From positions 1 through 12,342 of the forward strand of contig CAZSXU010000050.1 of the NCBI GenBank assembly GCA_964610505.1: 12,342 nt of DNA, written 5' to 3'. Source of the DNA: CAZSXU01 sp964610505 (GTDB taxonomy: Bacteria; Arandabacterota; Arandabacteria; JAGLYR01). Shown piece by piece: positions 1 to 7,700 of the stretch (positions are counted from its first letter, which is position 1; each line of letters opens with the position of its first letter). The notes under the pieces are model-generated. The model was not told the origin of the DNA. It saw nothing but the letters and a program-made list of their open reading frames with translations, and did not search any database. Made by a program: the position numbers and the translations under genes.

Positions 1-2
1 TG

Positions 3-896
3 TCACGTACGTTTCCCGATTGCCTTGATCGATTCGGACACGTCTGAATCAAGATGAAGATCCAGCTGCGGGAAGGCGATGGTGACGCCTGCCTCTTTTA
101 GCGCCCACCAGATCGCTTCGTTGAGTTCGGATTTCATCTGCTGTCCTCGCCAGGGATTCTCGATCCACACCGAGATGTCAAAGTTCACGGACGAGTTCCC
201 GAATTCCATCATCAGGATGATCGGATCTCTCTGCCGGTAGCGCCACGGAATCTTGTGAACCGTTTCCTCCAGGATTCGCCGGACAAGTGCCATATCCGAT
301 CCGTAGACCACGCCGACCACCGTCCTAAGACGGTATATGGAGTCGGCCAGCGTGTAGTTGGTCACCGAAGACTGCACCAGAGTGGAATTCGGGACGATGA
401 TCTCTTCGTTGTCCCGGGTCCCGACAATGGTGGCCCGGATTCCCATCTCCTTGACTTTCACGACGCGCCCTTCTACCTGGAGGACATCTCCGGGTTTGAT
501 GCTTCTTTCGAAAAGGAGAATGAGCCCCGACACGAAGTTCTGAGCGATGTTCTGCATGGCGAAGCTGATCCCGATGGCGAAGATGGCTCCGGCCGCAAAC
601 AGCGCCGCCAGATTGATGCCGATGGTATCTAGGGCTATGGCGATTCCGATGCCCATAATCACGTAGTGAAGAAGCCGTGTGGTGGCCGCGATCGTCCCCT
701 CGGCCGTGACACGACGCATCTTCAAACCTTGCGCGAGTGCCCGCTGAAGAATTCTGGAGATGATGTATGTCACGAAGACGATGAGAACGAAGACAGCGAT
801 CGTCGCCATCGTGACTGGAGTGTCCCCCAGATTAAACAACCGCTTGTCCAAGAAATCCGCCCCTAGACCGAGTCGCTCTCTCCAGTTCACGGCCAT
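3..896 (-). CDS. MscS-family small-conductance mechanosensitive channel (first copy)
   Basis: A 297-residue inner-membrane channel expected to open under membrane tension and release small solutes during hypo-osmotic shock. Three hydrophobic segments are visible at about residues 30-50, 74-94 and 96-125. The third is the Ala/Gly-rich pore helix and runs into the family signature AMQNIAQNFVSG (113-124). It is followed by the beta domain, with KPGDVLQVEGRV (134-145) and IIVPNS (166-171), and an alpha/beta C-terminal domain ending in IAFPQLDLHL (273-282). The length matches the core MscS type (E. coli MscS is 286 residues). I chose the ATG at 896 because a GGAGGG lies directly upstream and the protein then starts just before TM1; the frame stays open to 1127, but that extra N-terminus is Arg/Pro-rich and not family-like. 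The spacer is short (3 nt) and a GTG directly precedes the ATG, so the GTG at 899 is also possible. The gene is complete, with its TGA at 3-5, and is divergent from the MFS gene. Family assignment is firm; the exact subfamily is not. Confidence 0.93.
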   Translation of the reverse strand: MAVNWRERLGLGADFLDKRLFNLGDTPVTMATIAVFVLIVFVTYIISRILQRALAQGLKMRRVTAEGTIAATTRLLHYVIMGIGIAIALDTIGINLAALFAAGAIFAIGISFAMQNIAQNFVSGLILLFERSIKPGDVLQVEGRVVKVKEMGIRATIVGTRDNEEIIVPNSTLVQSSVTNYTLADSIYRLRTVVGVVYGSDMALVRRILEETVHKIPWRYRQRDPIILMMEFGNSSVNFDISVWIENPWRGQQMKSELNEAIWWALKEAGVTIAFPQLDLHLDSDVSESIKAIGKRT

Positions 897-961
897 CACC
901 CTCCAATCGACACCACTAGGCCCTACTTTCCGATTTCCGGCACGGCTCCATCCTGGACGCC

Positions 962-967
962 ATTGTA
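962..967 (-). promoter_or_regulatory. Possible -10 box for the minus-strand mscS gene
   Basis: Read on the minus strand this is TACAAT, a 5/6 match to the sigma-70 -10 consensus, about 66 nt before the ATG at 896. No convincing -35 hexamer is present at 16-18 nt upstream, so the call is weak. It lies in the 179-nt divergent intergenic region shared with the MFS gene. Confidence 0.25.
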
Positions 968-1017
968 CGCACTCGGCTCCTGAAAATGCCAGGGAATTGA
1001 GGGATGTCGAGTTGCCA

Positions 1018-1046
1018 TTGACAGGCTTTGCCCCGAGGACTAGTCT
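1018..1046 (+). promoter_or_regulatory. Candidate sigma-70 promoter for the MFS gene
   Basis: A perfect TTGACA (-35) at 1018-1023 is followed after exactly 17 nt by TAGTCT at 1041-1046. The latter is a weak -10 that keeps the initial TA and final T. A transcript starting near 1053 would give a leader of about 23 nt carrying the GGAGG at 1063-1067 before the GTG start. Spacing and position are good. The poor -10 leaves the call moderate. Confidence 0.45.
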
Positions 1047-1075
1047 GGCGCCGGGGCTTTCTGGAGGGCTTCGCC

Positions 1076-2617
1076 GTGGAGCGGACACCTGGGGAACGAC
1101 TGACAGACGAGCAGCTTCGTTCCGCACTCAGAAACGTGATCCGGCACGGGATTGCGGGTCAGGCCACGGTCACTCTGACCGGAGGCGTGTTTCTTGTTGG
1201 GCTTGCAGTGAATCTGGGTCTGTCCAACACGATGATCGGGTTCCTTGCGGCGATCCCTCCCCTGATGCAATTCCTCCAGATCCCTAGCGTGGCCGTCATC
1301 GATCGCTACCGCGCCCGCAAACCGATCTGCGTGTACACCGCTGTCTTCAGCCGATTGCCCTGGCTACTGGTAGCCCTGATCCCGTTCGCATTCCCCACTG
1401 AGTTCCGCACCACGGTCCTGGTTTGGGCCATCCTCGCCAATGCGGCTCTTGCCGCGGTCTCCAATGCCGCCTGGAACCCCTGGATACGGGACCTCGTGCC
1501 GCAGGAACAGTTGGGCTCGTTCTTTGGCAGGCGGATGAGCCTGGCAACTGCGGCGGCTCTAGTTGTCAGTCTCGTGGCCGGTGGCTATCTGGATCTCTGG
1601 AAGCGTTCGGCACCAGATCATGAGATCTACGCTTACTCCGTGCTGTACTTCGCCGGTTTCCTCACGGGCCTGATCGCTGTCCGTTACTTGCGGATGATTC
1701 CCGAACCGCGAACTGACCATACTGAACGGCAAGGGAGTGTCTTCAAGTCACTCCAGGGCCCGTTCAGGGATGCGAATTTCAAGAAGCTGCTGGTGTTCCT
1801 AGGATCCTGGAATTTCGCCGCGAATCTGGCTGCGCCTTTCTTCACGGTATACATGCTCACCCGGCTTGGCCTAGCAATGTCTACCGTCGTAGTCCTTTCG
1901 GTTCTCAGCCAGCTGACGAACCTCTTTTTCTACCGCGTTTGGGGGCTCTATGCGGATCGTTACAGCCACAAGTCCATCCTGCGAGTGAGCGGTCCACTAT
2001 TCATGGGTTGCATCCTGGCGTGGACTTTCACAACGATGCCGGAGCGACACGCGCTGTCGATTCCGCTCCTTGTTGTGATTCACATTCTGATGGGAATATC
2101 GACCGCGGGAGTGATGCTCGGTTCGAACAACATTGGTCTCAAGCTTGCACCCAGGGGAATGGCTACCCCGTATCTGGCTGCAAGCAGTCTCGTGAACTCC
2201 GTTGCCGCAGGGATCGCGCCCATTGTCGGTGGGCGGTGTGTCGATTTCTTCGTGGGCCACGAGCTGTCCTGGACGCTCCGCTGGACAAGTCCGCAGGGCG
2301 ACTACCAGTTCCGCACCCTGGATTTCCAGACGTGGGATTTTTTCTTCTTCCTGGCCTTTGCGCTCGGGCTCTTCTCCGTTTATCGATTGAGCAGTGTTCG
2401 GGAGAGGGGCGAAGTCCGGGGACGTGTCGTCGTCCACGATCTCGTGGATACGATGCGCAGAAGGATGGGCAGTCTTTCAACCGCCGGTGGCCTGCGTCGG
2501 ATGATCCATTTCCCCTACTCGCTCCTCAGAGACAAGAACTCGTGGAGAAATGGTCCGTCAGTCGGAGATTCACACCTGAAGGACGAGTCATCCGACGGCA
2601 ACCTGCGGCCGCAATGA
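1076..2617 (+). CDS. Major facilitator superfamily (MFS) transporter, substrate unknown
   Basis: A 513-residue polytopic inner-membrane protein with many hydrophobic helices arranged as two MFS halves. Loop 2-3 carries a motif-A-like DRYRARK (76-82), and the equivalent loop of the second half has GLYADRYSHK (290-299), the usual pseudo-repeat of the superfamily. A periplasmic-side stretch rich in Trp and charged residues (about 394-420) precedes the last helix (about 421-437). A hydrophilic tail of roughly 75 residues follows (439-513), rich in Arg and Ser and longer than usual for a 12-helix MFS. The GTG at 1076 is preferred because GGAGG at 1063-1067 precedes it by 8 nt; a TTG at 1028 would add 16 residues with no good ribosome binding site. 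It is the first gene of the plus-strand series leading into corA, 104 nt downstream, so co-transcription is possible. Substrate cannot be inferred: sugar, drug and peptide-type MFS members share these features. Confidence 0.88.
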   Translation: MERTPGERLTDEQLRSALRNVIRHGIAGQATVTLTGGVFLVGLAVNLGLSNTMIGFLAAIPPLMQFLQIPSVAVIDRYRARKPICVYTAVFSRLPWLLVALIPFAFPTEFRTTVLVWAILANAALAAVSNAAWNPWIRDLVPQEQLGSFFGRRMSLATAAALVVSLVAGGYLDLWKRSAPDHEIYAYSVLYFAGFLTGLIAVRYLRMIPEPRTDHTERQGSVFKSLQGPFRDANFKKLLVFLGSWNFAANLAAPFFTVYMLTRLGLAMSTVVVLSVLSQLTNLFFYRVWGLYADRYSHKSILRVSGPLFMGCILAWTFTTMPERHALSIPLLVVIHILMGISTAGVMLGSNNIGLKLAPRGMATPYLAASSLVNSVAAGIAPIVGGRCVDFFVGHELSWTLRWTSPQGDYQFRTLDFQTWDFFFFLAFALGLFSVYRLSSVRERGEVRGRVVVHDLVDTMRRRMGSLSTAGGLRRMIHFPYSLLRDKNSWRNGPSVGDSHLKDESSDGNLRPQ

Positions 2618-2674
2618 ATCTGGACTTCGTTTTCGAGATTTCCTATTCTGATGCGCGATACGCAAAGACCTCGC

Positions 2675-2694
2675 CGACGGCGCGTCCGCCGTCG
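2675..2694 (+). other. Perfect 8-bp GC-rich stem-loop in the corA leader
   Basis: CGACGGCG (2675-2682), loop CGTC (2683-2686), CGCCGTCG (2687-2694). The stem is perfect. It lies in the 104-nt gap between the MFS stop and the corA start and ends 11 nt before the GAGGAGGG ribosome binding site (2706-2713). No T-run follows, so it is not a classical intrinsic terminator. It could be an attenuating or mRNA-stabilising structure; its role is unknown. Confidence 0.5.
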
Positions 2695-2721
2695 TTGCAG
2701 GCAGGTGAGGAGGGCATCCCA

Positions 2722-3786
2722 ATGCTAAGACTGTTTCGTAGAGGACAGAAACAAATCGCTCTTGCTCCCGGCACGGTCCAGTACACCGGCCCGATCAAGG
2801 TCGACAAGATCAGGATCTCGGTTATCGACTACGACGAGACGCGGTTCACCGAGCAGGAGGTTGCAGCTGTACAGGAATGTTTCCCGTTCAAAGAGACAAA
2901 AACAGTCTCTTGGATCAATATCGATGGCCTTCACGAAACGGACATCATCAAGAAGATCGGGGAACATTTCCAACTGCATCCCCTGGTTCTGGAGGACGTC
3001 GTCAACCTCCAGCAGCGTCCCAAAATGGAGGATTTCGGGGACTACATGTACATCGTGGTCAAGATGATCGGCTACGACGAGGAACAGCACCTACTCACGT
3101 CTGAACAGGTCAGCCTGGTTCTCGGACCGGGCTATGTGATCTCCTTCCAGGAACAGGAAGGGGATGTCTTCAATCTCGTTCGCGACCGCATCCGCAAGGG
3201 GAAGGGACGGGCTCGACGCCTGGGAACGGACTACCTGGCATACGCTCTCTTGGATGCCATCGTGGATCAGTACTTCGTGGTCCTGGAAAAGCTGGGGGAG
3301 AGGATCGAGGCTCTGGAAGAAGGACTGGTCGAAAACCCAACGCCCGACTTGCTTCAAACCATCCATGGTCTTAAGAGAGAGATGATTCTCCTCCGCAAGT
3401 CCGTCTGGCCGTTGAGGGAGGTCGTCAACGGTCTGGAGCGCGCCGAGTCCAAACTCATCCGAAAGATCACCCAGCCGTTCTTAAGAGACTTGTATGACCA
3501 CACGATCCAGGTCATCGACGCCGTGGAGTCCTTTCGCGACATGCTCTCCGGAATGCAGGATCTCTATCTCTCCAGTATCAGCAATAGGATGAACGAGATC
3601 ATGAAGGTGCTCACCATCTTTGCCGCAATCTTCATCCCGCTCACCTTCGTCGCCGGGATTTACGGAATGAACTTCGAGTTCATGCCAGAACTCAAATGGC
3701 GGTGGAGCTACCCCTTGATCTGGGTTGTCCTGGCCGGGATCACGGGTACGATGCTTGTCTATTTCCGCAGAAGACGATGGCTGTGA
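2722..3786 (+). CDS. corA: CorA-type Mg2+/Co2+ transport protein
   Basis: A 354-residue member of the CorA family of pentameric inner-membrane divalent-cation channels, normally the housekeeping Mg2+ uptake route. A soluble alpha/beta N-terminal domain (about 28-150) includes HPLVLEDVVN (86-95), QRPKMEDFGDYMYIV (98-112) and SLVLGPGYVISFQE (131-144), all typical of the family. A long alpha-helical stalk follows (about 165-290). TM1 spans about 295-313, then the selectivity-filter signature YGMN (314-317, the GMN motif) and MPEL (321-324) in the periplasmic loop. TM2 spans about 331-348, and a basic RRRRW tail ends the protein. The usual length is 316-350 residues. The ATG at 2722 has GAGGAGGG at 2706-2713; the frame stays open far upstream inside the MFS gene, but that part has no CorA-like sequence. 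Forty-two nt separate it from the following mscS gene, suggesting an operon. A hairpin lies just upstream. Confidence 0.96.
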   Translation: MLRLFRRGQKQIALAPGTVQYTGPIKVDKIRISVIDYDETRFTEQEVAAVQECFPFKETKTVSWINIDGLHETDIIKKIGEHFQLHPLVLEDVVNLQQRPKMEDFGDYMYIVVKMIGYDEEQHLLTSEQVSLVLGPGYVISFQEQEGDVFNLVRDRIRKGKGRARRLGTDYLAYALLDAIVDQYFVVLEKLGERIEALEEGLVENPTPDLLQTIHGLKREMILLRKSVWPLREVVNGLERAESKLIRKITQPFLRDLYDHTIQVIDAVESFRDMLSGMQDLYLSSISNRMNEIMKVLTIFAAIFIPLTFVAGIYGMNFEFMPELKWRWSYPLIWVVLAGITGTMLVYFRRRRWL

Positions 3787-3828
3787 ATCAGATCTGTTGA
3801 GATGCTTGGCTAACGGAGGTACGGGGTG

Positions 3829-4737
3829 ATGCCGGAAATCAGTTGGGAACCGATTCGTGAGTGGTTGATGACAACGGGAATTCGGATTGCCATCGTTGTG
3901 ATATTGACGTGGATCGCAACCTGGGCTATGCGAGCTCTTGTCTTTAGTTTCGGCAGCCGGTACAAGACTCGACACCCGGACACGGAATCTACAAAACGAG
4001 TAGATACCTTGTCCAATATCCTGAGAACCGGCAGTCTGATCCTGATCTTGGGAGTTGCCGGAATGGTGATCCTCTCCCAGGTGGGTGTGAAGCTAGGCCC
4101 GGTGATCGCGGCAGCGGGGATCGGCGGGCTGGCTATCGGCTTCGGCGCGCAGAACCTGGTCCGGGACGTCATCAGTGGGTTCTTCATCCTCCTGGAGGAC
4201 CAGGTGCGAGTGGGAGACGTCGTCCAGCTCAACGGGCAGGGAGGGCTCGTGGAGGCCGTGACCCTCCGCTACATTCGCCTTCGCGACCTGACCGGGACCG
4301 TGCACTACTTCCCCAACGGAACCATTGCAAGCGTGGCAAACATGACCAAGGAATTCTCTTATTATCTGATCGACATGGGGGTCGCGTACCGTGAGGACGT
4401 GGACGAGGTCAGCCAGGTCATGCGGCGTGTCGTGGAGGAAATGCGGGGCGAATCTCCCTGGAGGGAGGACATCCTCGAACCGCTCGAAGTCCTGGGTGTT
4501 GACAGATTCGCTGATTCCGCGGTGGTCGTGAGGGCGCGAATCAAAACCAAGACGCTCCGACAGTGGGCCACGGGCCGGGAGTTTAACCGCCGGGTCAAGA
4601 AGGCATTTGACGAAGCCGAGATCGAGATTCCGTTTCCGCACCGGACAGTGTATTGGGGCGAGGCAAAGGACGGGACTCCTGCGACCCTTCACATGGCCGA
4701 CACCACAGCCAAGCGAGCTTCCGGCGAGTCACCGTAG
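3829..4737 (+). CDS. MscS-family small-conductance mechanosensitive channel (second copy)
   Basis: A 302-residue tension-gated channel of the inner membrane. Predicted segments are TM1 at about 18-38, TM2 at about 66-84, and TM3 from about 90 to 122 with the pore-lining pattern AAAGIGGLAIGFGAQNLVRDVISG (residues 94-117). The beta domain has VRVGDVVQLNG (127-137) and YFPNGTI (160-166). A C-terminal alpha/beta domain ends at IEIPFPHRTVYW (265-276), followed by a short polar tail. It is clearly diverged from the other MscS gene at 3-896 in pore and beta-domain sequence, so this is not a recent duplication. GGAGG at 3815-3819 serves either the GTG at 3826 or the adjacent ATG at 3829; I take the ATG (9-nt spacer). 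It lies 42 nt after corA, consistent with co-transcription. Its stop is only 2 nt from the stop of the converging tamB gene. Confidence 0.94.
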   Translation: MPEISWEPIREWLMTTGIRIAIVVILTWIATWAMRALVFSFGSRYKTRHPDTESTKRVDTLSNILRTGSLILILGVAGMVILSQVGVKLGPVIAAAGIGGLAIGFGAQNLVRDVISGFFILLEDQVRVGDVVQLNGQGGLVEAVTLRYIRLRDLTGTVHYFPNGTIASVANMTKEFSYYLIDMGVAYREDVDEVSQVMRRVVEEMRGESPWREDILEPLEVLGVDRFADSAVVVRARIKTKTLRQWATGREFNRRVKKAFDEAEIEIPFPHRTVYWGEAKDGTPATLHMADTTAKRASGESP

Positions 4738-4739
4738 GG

Positions 4740-7700
4740 CTAGTAATCTTTGGTCCAGTTGACGCCGATGGCCGACTGACTCTGGCGGCCCATCAGAGTC
4801 TCCAGCCGGAAACTCTGGGTGAGAAAATACTCCAGATTCACGAAGAAGCTGCCCCACTCTTCCAGCGCCTGCTCATATCTTAGCAGCACGCGCCGGCTGA
4901 TGTACTTGCCGAAGGTCACGGAGCGGCGGCGTTCCGGGCCGCTCCCCCACTGAATAGAGACCATGTCCACCCCCAGCTGCCGGGCAATTCGGGCCTCCAT
5001 CTGTGCGGCTCCGAACGCGGCCGCAATGTCGCTGGCGCGTCGCTGGACCAGAGCCGCCTGGTCACTGTTGAGCTCATCCAGCGGTCGTCCAAACAGTAGG
5101 GTGGACATGATATCGCCCTCTGTCATTTCGGGCTCGGAGGTCAGCAGGATCTCCGGTTTCTGCACCGTGCCCTGGACAAGGATTCGAACCAGGGTTCCCT
5201 CCACGTTAGATGAGAGCACCAGGTCCAGTGACGGATTCACCTCGTCATCCCCGTAGAAAACGGCCTGTCCTCGATCCACGTCAAACGTACGTCCCAGGAA
5301 CGCCAGATGACCCCGGGCCGCGCTCAGAGTGCCGGTCACCGTGGGCATCTCTCCCTTCTGAACTACGTCCAGCTCTCCGGCGAGCTCCACGTTGAGCCCC
5401 TGACCCCGAATCCAGAGCCCGGAAGGAATGTTCACGTTGATGTTGAGATCCATCCTCGGCCTGCCGCTCGGATCCGGATCTCTTGGAATCGTCGAGGCAG
5501 GGTCCGTCGCGAGAGTCTCCTGCCCGGATTCAAGGGCATCCGGTTCCCAGAGAACGGCCTTTCCGTGAACCGGATGCAGGTTCTTCGGAGGGTCGGGAAC
5601 GCGGATGACGCCGTTCTGAATCTCAATCTGCCCCGATACGGACGGCAGCCGCTTCGTCCCCCCAAAGCTGAGATCTGCCTTCCCGGCGATGCGAGTCCCG
5701 TCGGCCAGCGAGGCCTTGACCTTCGACATCGCAAGGCGACCGTCCAGTGCCGGATCCTCCACGGGCCCGCGGGCCGAGAACCGAATGCGGCAGGTTCCCT
5801 CGAGCCCCATGTCGGGAGGCAGGAAGGGATCAAATTCCGAAAGAATCAGGTCTCCTGATTCAATGCGCACGTCCAGACTGTCCACCGTCCGGGTCACGGG
5901 CTCTCCCGGCAACAGAGACCAGTTCACGGGAACGGAAATCATCCCTGTGAGGAGCCTCTGCTGAAGGCGGTCGAGCGCGAATGACGCCAAGAGTCCTGCG
6001 CGTGTTCCAACGTCCACGGAATCTGAAGCGACGTGAACCTCGAACGGGATGCCGTACACCGACATCTTCGGCCAGTCGGGAAACGACATGCGCCCTCCGG
6101 CGAAGGCGGACGGTTCACGAGTGGTTCCCGAGAGTGAGAGCCGAGCGTCCAACTGAGCGGTCCGTGCGAGCGCCTCTCTCGGACGGGAGACAGCTAGCTC
6201 GGTCGGAACCGGGAACGCAACGAGCGTCATGTCCCCGGACACAGGCCCGTCGTGGAATGTAGCTCCGGGAGGATAGATTCGAACCGCGCCGGGCACTTCG
6301 AACGCGGCGTCGAGGATGGCCACACGCTCATCGATCATCTCCAGAGCAGCTGTGATTCCACTGGAGCTTCCAACGAGCGTCATTCCGACGTCGAGACCCC
6401 GTCGATTTCCCAGGGTAATCCCCGCTATTCGCGCCGAGGCCTCGACGGCGTCCGTCCCATTCGCTCGAAGCTGAATCTCCATCGCCTTCGGCCAGAGATC
6501 TGCCGGAAGCCTTTCCAGGGGTGGCTCCCCGGGAAATCGGAAGGTGAGATCGGCCGTAAAACGCGAACTGTCAGGACCCGCGAAACCGTGGGCATTCAGA
6601 TCGCCCAAGGCGCCGCTGAGGTCGAGTTTGTCCAGCACGATGCCGCCCCCCTTGGGGAGGATCTCAAGCCGGAACGGACGGGTCGTTCTTAGATCCCGCC
6701 CCTGCAGGTGAAGAACGAGCGTATCTCCCGAGACGGTCCAACCCTCGGGCTTGTCTACACGCAGTCTCTGAAGCGTCCCGACCTCCTTGCCGTCGGCCTT
6801 CACGGTCAGGGTCCCAGGAAAAAGATCCCCGGAGGTGCCAGCTTCGTAGCCCACGTACAGGCTGTCCAGACGGATCTTCCCTGCACGGACTCCTTCCGGA
6901 GCTTTCGCTGCGAGGATCAGATTCTCCGGAGACCATCGAGCATCCCCTTCCAGTCGAGGAATCTCGTAGGACAAATCGCGCACCCGGCCTTCCATCGAAC
7001 CCGTGAGGTTTGGAGCGTCAAATGTTCCTTGGAACTCGCCCTGGGCTCGCACGGCCAGATCGAGCTCCCGGCGTGGGACAAACCTCCCAAGGAATGCCGC
7101 GTTGGGAACGTCCACGCTCGATCGGACATCCCAGGCGCCCTCATCGAAACTCCCCTCCGCCCCAATCCGGACTCCCTCCCCGGCCAGAGCCACCCGATCA
7201 AACTGAACACGACGGCCATGGCCGGTGACGATGACCTCGGCGGTGTCGAGCCAGGCCGTCTGTCCCAGATCCAGACGGGCATCGAACGTGCGCCCGCTTT
7301 CTCCGACGCTTGCCGCCGCAAGAAGTTTCCCTGCGATCGGCCCTAGATCATCTACGCGGGACTCCGACGGCAACAGAGGAGCAAGGACCCGGGGACCGGG
7401 AAGACGAAGGGTTGCATCCACGTTAAGGTCCCGCGAGGCGCCGGTCGGATCCATTGTGCCGGACAAAGCAATGAGGAACGGCCCTTCGCCTTTCCAATGG
7501 GCGCGCAGGGAATCCAATGGAGCCGGATCCAGATCCAGAACCTTCGTCAGAGCAACCGGAGGTTCCGGAGCAGCCCAATTCGCCCGAAACGAGCTCTTCT
7601 GATTTCGGTAGATCTCTCCATCCAGACGCACATTCCCCAGGGCTCCGAGGGCCTGCACGTTCTTGACTGTGATCGACCCGTCCTCCGATCCCAGACGCAC

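Noticed and set aside
897..1127. An N-terminal extension of the first mscS gene to 1127
   Set aside because: The 77 extra residues are not family-like, cross the divergent promoter region and overlap the start of the MFS gene. GGAGGG just before 896 supports the shorter form.
2675..2694. The stem-loop as an intrinsic terminator of the MFS gene
   Set aside because: The stem is strong enough but is followed by TTGCAGGC rather than a T-run.
1939..2721. An N-terminal extension of corA by 261 residues in the same open frame
   Set aside because: The extension overlaps the MFS gene in another frame, has Cys/Arg-rich low-likelihood sequence, and is bypassed by a strong ribosome binding site and ATG at 2722 that give a normal CorA length.
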